The notes below the pieces were generated by a model. It was not told where the DNA came from and made no database searches. It was given only the letters and a program-made list of their open reading frames with translations. The position numbers and the translations under genes were made by a program. From contig JAEYAG010000150.1 in assembly GCA_023451265.1 (NCBI GenBank), forward strand, positions 1 through 15,850: a DNA stretch of 15,850 nt, read 5' to 3'. The stretch's first letter is position 1; the number at the start of each line of letters is the position of its first letter. Shown one piece after another: positions 1 to 8,771 of the stretch. This stretch comes from Actinomycetes bacterium. Its GTDB lineage: Bacteria; Actinomycetota; Actinomycetes; Actinomycetales; Microbacteriaceae.

Positions 1-28
1 ATCCGGGCCCCTCTCGTGCGACGCGGGC

Positions 29-796
29 TCAGGTGCCGAGCGTCCCGAGGTACAGCCCGATGACGTTGGGGTCGTTGAGCAGGTCGCGACCGGTGCCGGT
101 GTAGGCGTCGCGGCCCTGATCGAGCACGTAGCCGCGGTCGCAGATCTGCAGGCAGCGGCGCGCGTTCTGCTCGACCATGATGGTCGTTACGCCGGCCTTG
201 TTGATCTCCGAGACCCGCAGGAACGCCTCATCCTGACGCGACGGCGAGAGACCCGCCGACGGCTCGTCGAGCAGCAGCACGTGCGGATCCATCATGAGCG
301 CGCGGCCCATGGCCACCATCTGGCGCTCACCGCCCGAGAGCGATCCCGCCCGCTGCTGCAGACGCTTGCCCAGGTCGGGGAAGATCGATGTCACGAACTC
401 GACGCGCTCCGAGACCATCTTCGGGCGCTGGTACGCGCCCATCTGCAGGTTCTCGGCGATCGTGAGGCTCGGGAACACGTTGTTGGTCTGCGGCACGAAC
501 CCCACGCCCTTGGCGACGAGCTTGTTCGCGCGCAGGCCCGTGATGTCCTCGCCGTTCAGCACGACCGAGCCCGAGCGGATCTTGACCTGCCCGAAGATGG
601 CCTTCAGCATGGTCGACTTCCCGGCGCCGTTGGGCCCGATGATGCCGATGAGCTCGCCCTTGGCGGCGGTCAGGTTCGCGCCGTTGAGGATGTTGACACC
701 GGGCAGGTAGCCGGCGACCACGTTGTCGAGGGTGACGACGTTCTCGGCGGTGGGAGCGGGGGACTGCGGCGCGGCCGCCGCTGTGGTGTCGGTCAC
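29..796 (-). CDS. livF: HAAT-family ABC importer ATPase, LivF type
   Basis: This is the second ATP-hydrolysing subunit of a branched-chain amino acid/amide type importer, acting on the cytoplasmic face of the membrane. The 255 residues show Walker A GPNGAGKS (54-61), Q-loop Gln103, signature LSGGE (153-157), Walker B VLLLDEP (173-179) and MVEQN (208-212). In the last motif Gln210 replaces the usual H-loop histidine, as is typical of LivF. About 20 Ala/Pro-rich residues precede the domain. The start is GTG at 796, which overlaps the livG stop by four bases (GTGA) and has GGAGG seven bases upstream. It is the last operon gene in view; 28 bases to the left edge show nothing clear. The transported solute cannot be read from an ATPase; branched-chain amino acids, short amides and urea are all possible for this family. 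Confidence 0.93.
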   Translation of the reverse strand: MTDTTAAAAPQSPAPTAENVVTLDNVVAGYLPGVNILNGANLTAAKGELIGIIGPNGAGKSTMLKAIFGQVKIRSGSVVLNGEDITGLRANKLVAKGVGFVPQTNNVFPSLTIAENLQMGAYQRPKMVSERVEFVTSIFPDLGKRLQQRAGSLSGGERQMVAMGRALMMDPHVLLLDEPSAGLSPSRQDEAFLRVSEINKAGVTTIMVEQNARRCLQICDRGYVLDQGRDAYTGTGRDLLNDPNVIGLYLGTLGT

Positions 797-1782
797 TTCT
801 GATCCTCCGTCGGTTCGGCGACACGCTCGGCATCCGCCGCGATCGCCTGGTCGAGCTCCTGCGCCGTCTCGACGAGCTCCTGCGCGTCGGCGGGCAGCTC
901 GCCCGCGTATCGGCCGGTCACGACGCCGAGGTCGACGTCCTGGTGGGCCCCGAGATAGGCGTCGATCACGGCGGGGTCCTTCATCACGGCATCCGGCGGA
1001 CCTTCGGCGACCACCTTGCCCTCGGCCATCACGACGACCCAGTCGGCGATGTGGCGCACCATGTGCATGTCGTGCTCGACGAACAGCACCGTCATGCCGA
1101 GGTCTTTGAGGTCGAGGATGTGATCCAGCAACGACTGCGTGAGCGCGGGGTTGACGCCCGCCATCGGCTCGTCGAGCATGACGAGCGTCGGATCGCTCAT
1201 GAGCGCGCGCGCCATCTCGAGGAGCTTGCGCTGGCCGCCCGAGAGCGACGCGGCGAAGTCCTTCTCCTTGGCATCCAGCTTGAAGCGGGTCAGCAGCTCG
1301 CGCGCCTTCGCCTCGTACTCCTTCTCCTGGCGGCGCCAGAGGAACGGCAGAATGCCGGCCCAGATGTGCTCGCCGGTCTGCTTCGGCGCACCGAGCTTCA
1401 TGTTCTCGAGCACCGTCAGCAGGCCCAGCGACTTCGTCAGCTGGAACGTGCGCACCTGCCCCATCCGCGCCGCCTTGAACGCGGGGATGCCGGCGAGGTT
1501 CGTGCCGTCGAACGACCAGCTGCCCGTGTTGGGCTTGTCGAAGCCGGTCAGCAGGTTGAACAGCGTGGTCTTGCCGGCGCCGTTCGGGCCGATCAGCGCG
1601 GTGATCGCGCCGCGCGGAATCTCCAGGTGCTCCACGTCGACGGCGGTGAGACCGCCGAACACGCGGGTGACGCCGTCGGCGACGATGATCGGGTCGACCT
1701 TCTCGACACCGGGGCGCGGTTCTCCTTTGTGGAGCCCCGTGGTCTTGGGGCGGGGGGTCGGGGGCGCGACGTCAGCGGACAA
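793..1782 (-). CDS. livG: HAAT-family ABC importer ATPase, LivG type, with terminal extensions
   Basis: This is the first ATPase subunit of the same importer. Motifs are Walker A GPNGAGKT (65-72), signature LSGGQ (180-184), Walker B VMLDEP (201-206, Glu205 catalytic) and H-loop His237. At 329 residues it is longer than the usual roughly 255. About 30 residues precede the domain, and about 50 follow it (from about 281), rich in Glu, Asp, Ala and Gln with likely helical character. The start is a TTG at 1780-1782, supported by AAGGAG seven bases upstream and by the homology beginning shortly after. It overlaps the livM stop by 11 bases and the livF start by four, so translation is probably coupled across all three genes. 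The role of the C-terminal tail is unknown. Confidence 0.92.
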   Translation of the reverse strand: MSADVAPPTPRPKTTGLHKGEPRPGVEKVDPIIVADGVTRVFGGLTAVDVEHLEIPRGAITALIGPNGAGKTTLFNLLTGFDKPNTGSWSFDGTNLAGIPAFKAARMGQVRTFQLTKSLGLLTVLENMKLGAPKQTGEHIWAGILPFLWRRQEKEYEAKARELLTRFKLDAKEKDFAASLSGGQRKLLEMARALMSDPTLVMLDEPMAGVNPALTQSLLDHILDLKDLGMTVLFVEHDMHMVRHIADWVVVMAEGKVVAEGPPDAVMKDPAVIDAYLGAHQDVDLGVVTGRYAGELPADAQELVETAQELDQAIAADAERVAEPTEDQK

Positions 1783-2752
1783 AGGTCAGCTCCTTCTTGC
1801 TTCCGAGGATGCCCTGCGGGCGGAAGATCACGAGCAGCATCAGCGCGACGCCGACTAGCACGAACACGAGCATCTGGCTCTGCTCGGCGCTCAGGAACGG
1901 CAACCACCCGATCTGCACGAGCGCGGGCAGCAGGTTCGACAGGAACGCACGCACCATCCAGAAGAGCACGGCGCCGAGCACGGGACCGAAGATCGTCGCC
2001 GCGCCGCCCAGCAGCAGCGCCGTCCAGACGAAGAACGTCTGCGACGTGACGTACACGTTCGGGTTCACGTTCGTGCCCATCGCGGTGATGATGCCACCGG
2101 CCGCGATGATCACGCCGCCCACGATGAGAGCCTGCATCTTGAACGCGAACACGTTCTTGCCGAGCGAGCGCACGGCATCCTCGTCTTCGCGGATGCCGCG
2201 GATGACGCGGCCCCACGGGCTACGCATCAGCAGCCAGACCACGAGCACGGCGATCGCGATCGTGACGACGCCGACGATGATCACCCACCACTGGTCGGAC
2301 TGGTAGGTCCACGGCCCGAAGCCCCAGCGTCCCGGCGGAAGGGGATTGGATGCCCGGAAGTCGCGCTGGAACCCGGAGAGGCCGTCGGCCGAGCCGGTCC
2401 ACGCGCGGAACGATGAGGTGAGGAACAGCAGGCGGAGCACCTCGGCGGCCGCGATCGTGACGATCGCGAGGTAGTCGCCGCGCAGGCGGAGCGTCGGGAT
2501 GCCCAGGACGATCGCGAACAGCACGGCGCCGAGCAGGCCGATCAGCACCGCCGTCGGCCAGGGCAGGCCGAAGGTGAGGATCGAGATCGCGAAACCGTAG
2601 GCACCGATCGCCATGAAGCCCGCGACGCCCATGTTGAGCAGGCCCGCGAAGCCGAAGTGCACCGACAGGCCGATCGCCGCCAGTGCGTACCCGAGGGTCG
2701 CCGGGGCGAGGATCTGCGCGAACGTGTTGTTGAGAATCTGCAGCCAGTTCAT
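1772..2752 (-). CDS. livM: HAAT-family ABC importer permease, LivM type
   Basis: This is one of the two integral membrane subunits of the importer. The 326 residues are mostly hydrophobic helices and begin MNWLQILNNTFAQILAPAT. Family hallmarks are RGDYLAIVTIAAAEVLR in the first half and the cytoplasmic coupling loop RSPWGRVIRGIREDEDAVRSL, followed by a Gly-rich helix pair and the end FRPQGILGSKKEL, which is typical of LivM. A loop around residues 120-155, rich in Trp, Gly and Pro, probably faces outside. The ATG at 2752 follows the livH stop by seven bases and has only a weak TAGG upstream, so translation probably depends on coupling. It overlaps livG by 11 bases. Length and composition are normal for the family. 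Confidence 0.93.
   Translation of the reverse strand: MNWLQILNNTFAQILAPATLGYALAAIGLSVHFGFAGLLNMGVAGFMAIGAYGFAISILTFGLPWPTAVLIGLLGAVLFAIVLGIPTLRLRGDYLAIVTIAAAEVLRLLFLTSSFRAWTGSADGLSGFQRDFRASNPLPPGRWGFGPWTYQSDQWWVIIVGVVTIAIAVLVVWLLMRSPWGRVIRGIREDEDAVRSLGKNVFAFKMQALIVGGVIIAAGGIITAMGTNVNPNVYVTSQTFFVWTALLLGGAATIFGPVLGAVLFWMVRAFLSNLLPALVQIGWLPFLSAEQSQMLVFVLVGVALMLLVIFRPQGILGSKKELTFVR
1790..1795 (-). promoter_or_regulatory. Ribosome binding site deciding the livG TTG start
   Basis: On the minus strand AAGGAG lies seven bases before TTG at 1782, inside the last codons of livM. It is the strongest Shine-Dalgarno match near the gene and is the reason the TTG was chosen rather than a later start. Confidence 0.7.
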
Positions 2753-2759
2753 GATGTGC

Positions 2760-4088
2760 CTAACCGATCCGTTCTCGGCGCCCGAGGATTCCCTGTGGGC
2801 GGAACAGGAGGATGACGATCAGCACGACGAGCGCGCCGACGTACTTCAAGTCGGACGGGATCCACAGTGTCGACACTTCGACGAGCAGTCCCACGATGAT
2901 CGAGCCGATCAGGGCGCCGAACGCCGTGCCGAGCCCGCCGAGGGTCACCGCGGCGAAGATCAGCAGCAGGATGCTCGTGCCCATGTCCCACTTGATGCCC
3001 GGGCGGAAGTAGGCCCACAGCACACCGGACAGACCCGCCAGGCCCGCTGCCACCACCCACACGATCCGGACGACCCCGTCGACGTCGATGCCGCTCGCGG
3101 CGGCCAGCGACGGGTTGTCCGAGACGGCGCGGGTCGCGCGGCCGATCCGCGTGCGCATGAGCCACCACGCGAACGCGCCGATCACGACGATCGAGATCCC
3201 CATGCTGATGAGGTCGGTCACTGACAGGCGGATCGGGCCGAGCCCGGGAATGGTCTGCGTGACCGCGCCGGGCAGCTGCTCCGTGCCGCCGCCGACGAAC
3301 ATCTGGTAGACGTAGCGCAGCGCGAGCGACAGACCGATCGAGACGATCATGAGCTGCACCGTGCCCAGGCCCTTGCGGCGCAGTGGCCGCCACAACCCGG
3401 CATCCATCGCGTAGCCGAACCCGGCGGAGAGGATCACCGCCAGCGGGATCGCGAGCCAGATCGACCAGCCCACCCCCGTCGCGAACAGCAGCGCCATCAG
3501 CGCGCCGAACGTCACCATCTCGCCGTGCGCGAAGTTCGACAGGCCGGTCGTGCCGAACACGAGCGACAGGCCGATCGCGGCGAGGGCGAGCATGAGGCCG
3601 AAGTTGAGTCCGTTGACGGCCCGCGAGAGGAACTGATCCCAGAAGCTCGTGGTCTGCCGCTCCGCGGCCACGAGGGTGAAGTTCTTCGTGATCGAGCTGC
3701 CGGCGCCGAAAGTCGCCTCCTGCGTGAACGCGAAGCCCTCGGGCGCCTCGACCCCGCTCGGCAGGCTCGCCTTGTCGAGCTCGAGCGTCCAGACGGGCTC
3801 CTTGTCGGGAACCCCGATGCTCGCGCGTCCCGCGGCATCCGTCGTCCCCTCGCCTTCGAAGCCGCCGCCGCTGACGGTGATGGTGGCACCCTCGACCGCC
3901 TCGCCGCCGGAGCGGACGTTCACGACGATCGTGTACGGCAGGTCGGCGCCGTCGTCTTGATCGTCGTTCGACGAGGCAGAGGCGATGCCGGGGGTGCTCA
4001 GCAGCAGTGCCGCCGCGGCGAGCAGCGCCCCCAGGAAGAGCACGAACCACCTGAGTGGATTCCGCGCGGTGACGCTCGTGGGTCTCAA
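2760..4088 (-). CDS. livH: HAAT-family ABC importer permease, LivH type, with fused secreted beta domain
   Basis: This is the other permease subunit and the first gene of the operon. Its 442 residues fall in three parts. Residues 1-38 look like a signal peptide: basic start, hydrophobic stretch WFVLFLGALLAAAALLLS, then small residues around ASA-SS. Residues about 52-140 contain VEGATITVSGGGFEGEG and TTDAAGRASIGVP, the pattern of a carboxypeptidase regulatory-like/Ig-like beta domain. From about 150 comes a normal LivH permease (TTGLSNFAHGEMVTFGALMA at 180-199, coupling loop RTRIGRATRAVSDNPSLAAA, end FRPQGILGRRERIG). Usual LivH length is about 290-300, so about 145 residues are added. The TTG start at 4086-4088 has GGAGG five bases upstream. 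An internal start that yields a plain permease cannot be excluded, but the reading frame and signal peptide favour the long form. Confidence 0.9.
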   Translation of the reverse strand: MRPTSVTARNPLRWFVLFLGALLAAAALLLSTPGIASASSNDDQDDGADLPYTIVVNVRSGGEAVEGATITVSGGGFEGEGTTDAAGRASIGVPDKEPVWTLELDKASLPSGVEAPEGFAFTQEATFGAGSSITKNFTLVAAERQTTSFWDQFLSRAVNGLNFGLMLALAAIGLSLVFGTTGLSNFAHGEMVTFGALMALLFATGVGWSIWLAIPLAVILSAGFGYAMDAGLWRPLRRKGLGTVQLMIVSIGLSLALRYVYQMFVGGGTEQLPGAVTQTIPGLGPIRLSVTDLISMGISIVVIGAFAWWLMRTRIGRATRAVSDNPSLAAASGIDVDGVVRIVWVVAAGLAGLSGVLWAYFRPGIKWDMGTSILLLIFAAVTLGGLGTAFGALIGSIIVGLLVEVSTLWIPSDLKYVGALVVLIVILLFRPQGILGRRERIG

Positions 4089-4093
4089 AGGAT

Positions 4094-4098
4094 CCTCC
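4094..4098 (-). promoter_or_regulatory. Ribosome binding site deciding the livH TTG start
   Basis: On the minus strand GGAGG stands five bases before TTG at 4088. It supports the long LivH with the signal peptide rather than a shorter permease starting internally. Confidence 0.7.
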
Positions 4099-4120
4099 AG
4101 TCAGGGCGCATCGTTCGGGG

Positions 4121-4134
4121 GATGCGATCGCATC
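4121..4134. promoter_or_regulatory. Perfect 14-bp palindrome in the liv operon leader
   Basis: GATGCGATCGCATC is its own reverse complement. It sits 33 bases upstream of the livH start and just downstream of the likely liv -10 box (4157-4162, minus strand), where a repressor would block transcription or a hairpin would form in the leader. Protein binding is inference; no regulator gene is adjacent. Confidence 0.4.
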
Positions 4135-4156
4135 AGCATTGATGACCGACGGTACG

Positions 4157-4162
4157 AGCGTA
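4157..4162 (-). promoter_or_regulatory. Candidate -10 box for the liv operon
   Basis: On the minus strand TACGCT fits the TANNNT pattern and is identical to the hexamer proposed for the Bax inhibitor-1 gene (14053-14058). Transcription would start near 4149, giving a leader of about 60 bases that contains the palindrome at 4121-4134. No convincing -35 hexamer is visible. Confidence 0.35.
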
Positions 4163-4257
4163 ATGTGTCGGGATTGTTTCACCTACAGACCTTGTTCGGT
4201 GCGGCGTGGCGTGGCATAGGCGTGCTCCGCGGGGAATGCCGTGCCGCGCCTGCGACT

Positions 4258-4263
4258 TACAAT
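4258..4263 (+). promoter_or_regulatory. guaB: Candidate -10 box for guaB
   Basis: TACAAT matches the sigma-70-type -10 consensus in five of six positions and lies 33 bases before the GTG start, giving a short leader of roughly 27 bases. The region 17 bases upstream is GC-rich without a TTGACA-like -35. The 207-base spacer between livH and guaB contains this, the liv promoter and the palindrome, and no gene. No guanine riboswitch-like structure was recognised. Confidence 0.45.
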
Positions 4264-4287
4264 CGATACACGCGCGCGCGAGGCATC

Positions 4288-4293
4288 GGAGGA
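4288..4293 (+). promoter_or_regulatory. guaB: Ribosome binding site deciding the guaB GTG start
   Basis: GGAGGA ends three bases before GTG at 4297. The spacing is short, but this is the only strong Shine-Dalgarno match near the gene, and the resulting 500-residue product has the usual IMP dehydrogenase length. Confidence 0.6.
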
Positions 4294-4296
4294 CCT

Positions 4297-5799
4297 GTGG
4301 AGCACAACGACCCGTTCGGATTCGTCGGACTGACCTATGACGACGTGCTGCTCCTGCCGGGGCACACCGACGTCATCCCCTCCGAAGCCGATACGAGTTC
4401 GCGCGTGACACGCCGCATCACGGTCGCGACGCCGCTGCTGTCGGCCGCGATGGACACCGTGAGCGAGGCCCGCATGGCGATCGCCATGGCCCGGGAGGGC
4501 GGCCTCGGCATCCTGCATCGCAATCTCGCCATCGCCGAGCAGGCCGCCATGGTCGACCAGGTCAAGCGCAGCGAGTCGGGCATGATCACCGACCCGATCA
4601 CGACGACCCCCGACGCCACGATCGACGAGGTCGACGCCCTCTGCGGGCAGTACCGCATCTCCGGGCTCCCGGTCGTCGGCGAGGACGGGCGCCTGGTCGG
4701 CATCATCACCAACCGCGACATGCGGTTCGTGTCGGGCTTCGAGCGCCAGACCACGAAGGTCCGCGACGTCATGACGAGCGAGGGCCTCGTCACCGGGCGC
4801 GTCGGCATCGGGGCGAACGAGGTCATCGCGCTGTTCGCGCAGCACCGCGTCGAGAAGCTGCCCCTCATCGACGACGAGGGCAAGCTCGCCGGCCTCATCA
4901 CGATCAAGGACTTCGACAAGAGCGAGAAGTATCCGCTCGCCACGAAGGACGACCAGGGGCGCCTGCGCGTGGGCGCGGCGATCGGCTTCTTCGGCGATGC
5001 GTGGGAGCGCGCCGAGGCCCTCCGCGACGCCGGTGTCGACGTCATCGTCGTCGACACCGCGAACGGCCAGTCGCAGGGCGTCATCGACATGGTGCGCCGC
5101 CTCAAGGGCGACGCGTCGTTCGCGCACATCGACGTCATCGGCGGCAACGTCGCGACCCGGGAAGGCGCGCAGGCGCTCATCGAGGCTGGAGTGGATGCCG
5201 TGAAGGTCGGCGTCGGACCGGGCTCGATCTGCACGACGCGCATCGTCGCGGGCGTCGGCGTGCCGCAGGTGACCGCGATCTGGGAGGCCTACCAGGCGGC
5301 CCGCGAGGCCGGCATCCCGGTCATCGCCGACGGCGGCCTGCAGTACTCCGGCGACATCGCGAAGGCGCTCGTCGCCGGCGCCGACACCGTCATGCTCGGG
5401 TCGCTCCTCGCCGGCACCGACGAGTCGCCGGGCGAGATCGTCTTCCAGGGCGGCAAGCAGTTCAAGCTCTACCGCGGCATGGGCTCGCTCGGTGCGATGC
5501 AGACCCGCGGCAAGAAGACGTCGTACTCGAAGGACCGCTACTTCCAGGCCGATATCCCGTCGGACGACAAGCTCATCCCCGAGGGCATCGAGGGCCAGGT
5601 CGCCTACCGTGGCCCCGTGTCGGCGGTCGCCTACCAGCTCGTCGGGGGCCTGCGGCAGTCGATGTTCTACGTCGGTGCCCGCACGATCGAGGAGCTCAAG
5701 GCCCGCGGCAAGTTCGTCCGCATCACCGCGGCCGGCCTCAAGGAGAGCCACCCGCACGACGTGCAGATCGTCGTCGAGGCCCCCAACTACAAGAAGTAA
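4297..5799 (+). CDS. guaB: IMP dehydrogenase (GuaB) with tandem CBS domains
   Basis: This cytoplasmic enzyme oxidises IMP to XMP with NAD+, the rate-setting step of guanine nucleotide synthesis. Residue numbers are from the GTG at 4297 (500 residues). The N-terminal barrel part includes FVGLTYDDVLLLPG and ATPLLSAAMDTVSEARMA. Two CBS domains span about 96-150 and 154-207 and usually bind adenine or guanine nucleotides for regulation. The catalytic loop GPGSICTTR (308-316) contains the nucleophile Cys312. The flap YRGMGSLGAMQTR is followed by the catalytic pair Arg414-Tyr415 in SKDRYFQ. The frame stays open far upstream, but that part (from 3985) is antisense to livH and has no homology. The product, XMP, is the substrate of GuaA encoded at 11285. 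It appears complete and catalytically intact. Confidence 0.97.
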   Translation: MEHNDPFGFVGLTYDDVLLLPGHTDVIPSEADTSSRVTRRITVATPLLSAAMDTVSEARMAIAMAREGGLGILHRNLAIAEQAAMVDQVKRSESGMITDPITTTPDATIDEVDALCGQYRISGLPVVGEDGRLVGIITNRDMRFVSGFERQTTKVRDVMTSEGLVTGRVGIGANEVIALFAQHRVEKLPLIDDEGKLAGLITIKDFDKSEKYPLATKDDQGRLRVGAAIGFFGDAWERAEALRDAGVDVIVVDTANGQSQGVIDMVRRLKGDASFAHIDVIGGNVATREGAQALIEAGVDAVKVGVGPGSICTTRIVAGVGVPQVTAIWEAYQAAREAGIPVIADGGLQYSGDIAKALVAGADTVMLGSLLAGTDESPGEIVFQGGKQFKLYRGMGSLGAMQTRGKKTSYSKDRYFQADIPSDDKLIPEGIEGQVAYRGPVSAVAYQLVGGLRQSMFYVGARTIEELKARGKFVRITAAGLKESHPHDVQIVVEAPNYKK

Positions 5800-5811
5800 G
5801 CCGGGAGCGGA

Positions 5812-5817
5812 TAGGCT
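5812..5817 (+). promoter_or_regulatory. Candidate -10 box for the ABC-F gene
   Basis: TAGGCT follows the guaB stop by 12 bases and fits TANNNT. Transcription would start near 5824, giving a leader of about 40 bases with a ribosome site. The same hexamer is the proposed leaderless -10 of guaB3 (8760-8765). Confidence 0.45.
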
Positions 5818-5818
5818 G

Positions 5819-5835
5819 GCGGGCTCTGCGCCCGC
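5819..5835 (+). other. Short hairpin between guaB and the ABC-F gene
   Basis: GCGGGC (5819-5824) pairs with GCCCGC (5830-5835) around the loop TCTGC. It overlaps the presumed transcription start of the ABC-F mRNA and is 19 bases after the guaB stop, so it could end guaB transcripts or cap the 5' end of the next one. There is no T-run after it, so a classic intrinsic terminator is unlikely. Confidence 0.35.
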
Positions 5836-5862
5836 ACCGCGGCGAGGGCGGAAGGACCCGCT

Positions 5863-7551
<1,689 letters not shown>

Positions 7552-7571
7552 CGGCGCGCCCGGGTGGCCGG

Positions 7572-8678
7572 TCAGCCGCGCGGCAGGCGGAACGGCTCCG
7601 CCGCGCGGGCGTCGGCGTCGAGCACCAGATCGGCGAGGGTGGCGCCGACGCCCGGCGCGAATTTGAAGCCCTGACCCGAGAAGCCCGCGCCGACCACCAC
7701 CGGCCCCACCCGGTCGAGCACGAACGCCTCTGTGGGGGTCGTCGTGTAGGTGCACGAGATCGGCACGGCGGTGTCGGGGTCGAGGCCCGGGAACCACTGC
7801 CGGACGTACTCCCGCAGCTCGCGCTGGAACACCGGCCGGTGCGGCCTGGCATCGGGGTCGATCTCGTCGCCGATGCCGTGGAACCCGACCTTCACGCCCT
7901 CGCCGGGCGTCGGCATGCCGTACACGTTCGCCGGCTGCGACCCCGGCGCGACGAAGTGGTTGAACGACGGCCAGGGCCCCGGCATCCGCGGCGTGAAGTG
8001 GGCGGGGGTCTCCTCCGTGACGCGCAGGGGCGGCAGGCCGAGGCCCGCGCCGCCGAGCAGCTTCTCGGTCCACGCGCCCACCGTCACGATGGCGACGTCG
8101 GCGCGGTGGGTCCCGGCATCCGTCACCACGTCCACCCCGTCGGAGTCGGGCTCGATGGCGCGGACCGGCGTGTCCCAGCGGACTTCGCAGCCGGCGGCGA
8201 CGATGCGCCGCTCCAGCTCGCGCAGCGTCGCGGCCGCCCGCGCCACGCCGGCGTCGGGGGAGTGCAGCACCGTGTCCTCGAAGCGCATGCCGGGCCATCG
8301 ACCGGCGGCGTCGGCGCCGGAGATCACCTCGGCCGGGATGCCCCGGGCGTCCAGCCGCCGCGCGATCTCCTCGAGCCCGACGGCGTGGGCGCTGCCGAGG
8401 GCGGCGCCGGAGCCGTGCGAGACGAGGCCGTGGCGTCGCAGCAGCGGCTCGCCCTCGACGACGCCCAGCGCATCCCAGCCCTCGCGGGCGCGCGCGAGCA
8501 GGTCGAGGTAGTGCTCCTCGGCGTAGGCGTTGTTGAAGTTGCGCGTCTCGCCGTGCGACGCGCCCTCGTGGTGGCCGCGCGCGAAGCGCTCGAGCACGAT
8601 CGGACGCTCGCCGCGGCGCGTCAGCTGCCACGCCGCCGCCAGTCCCATAATTCCGCCGCCGACGACCACGATCCGCAT
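7572..8678 (-). CDS. FAD-dependent oxidoreductase, sarcosine oxidase-like (DAO family)
   Basis: This 368-residue flavoprotein is of the monomeric sarcosine oxidase/N-methyltryptophan oxidase type, which oxidises secondary amines and N-methyl amino acids with oxygen, releasing H2O2. The N-terminal FAD motif is VVVGGGIMG (4-12), followed by Glu30 in VLER. GASHGETR (39-46) matches the flavin-contact loop of monomeric sarcosine oxidase. VKVGFHGIGDEIDPD holds Lys263, equivalent to the oxygen-activating lysine. ISCTYTTTPTEAF holds Cys309, equivalent to the cysteine covalently bound to FAD, and AGFSGQGFKFAPGVG closes the fold. The true substrate is unknown. The ATG at 8678 has AGGA seven bases upstream; the frame upstream of it runs antisense to guaB3 and is not coding. 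The gene is convergent with the ABC-F gene and divergent from guaB3. Confidence 0.88.
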   Translation of the reverse strand: MRIVVVGGGIMGLAAAWQLTRRGERPIVLERFARGHHEGASHGETRNFNNAYAEEHYLDLLARAREGWDALGVVEGEPLLRRHGLVSHGSGAALGSAHAVGLEEIARRLDARGIPAEVISGADAAGRWPGMRFEDTVLHSPDAGVARAAATLRELERRIVAAGCEVRWDTPVRAIEPDSDGVDVVTDAGTHRADVAIVTVGAWTEKLLGGAGLGLPPLRVTEETPAHFTPRMPGPWPSFNHFVAPGSQPANVYGMPTPGEGVKVGFHGIGDEIDPDARPHRPVFQRELREYVRQWFPGLDPDTAVPISCTYTTTPTEAFVLDRVGPVVVGAGFSGQGFKFAPGVGATLADLVLDADARAAEPFRLPRG

Positions 8679-8759
8679 GACACCATCCTGCCGCGGGTGA
8701 CGCGCCGCCCACGCGGCCCGTCGGGCAGGGGAGGCCGCGGCGCGCCCGGCCACGGCGGG

Positions 8760-8765
8760 TAGGCT
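8760..8765 (+). promoter_or_regulatory. guaB3: Leaderless-type -10 box of guaB3
   Basis: TAGGCT ends six bases before GTG at 8772, so transcription is expected to begin at or next to the start codon. There is no Shine-Dalgarno sequence upstream of that GTG. The 93-base spacer shared with the flavoprotein gene is otherwise GC-rich, with no clear minus-strand promoter. Confidence 0.55.
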
Positions 8766-8771
8766 GGCAGG

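Noticed and set aside
29..4088. Urea importer (UrtBCDE) as identity for the operon
   Set aside because: The family relationship does not exclude it, but no urease or Urt-type binding-protein gene is present and the LivH extension is Ig-like rather than the UrtB type, so the generic HAAT/Liv call was kept.
3985..4296. Extension of guaB upstream into the livH region
   Set aside because: IMP dehydrogenase similarity starts at EHNDPFGFVGL after GTG 4297, and the extension overlaps livH and the shared promoter region.
4089..4296. Guanine riboswitch upstream of guaB
   Set aside because: The proposed leader is only about 27 bases, too short for a purine aptamer, and no conserved loop sequences were recognised.
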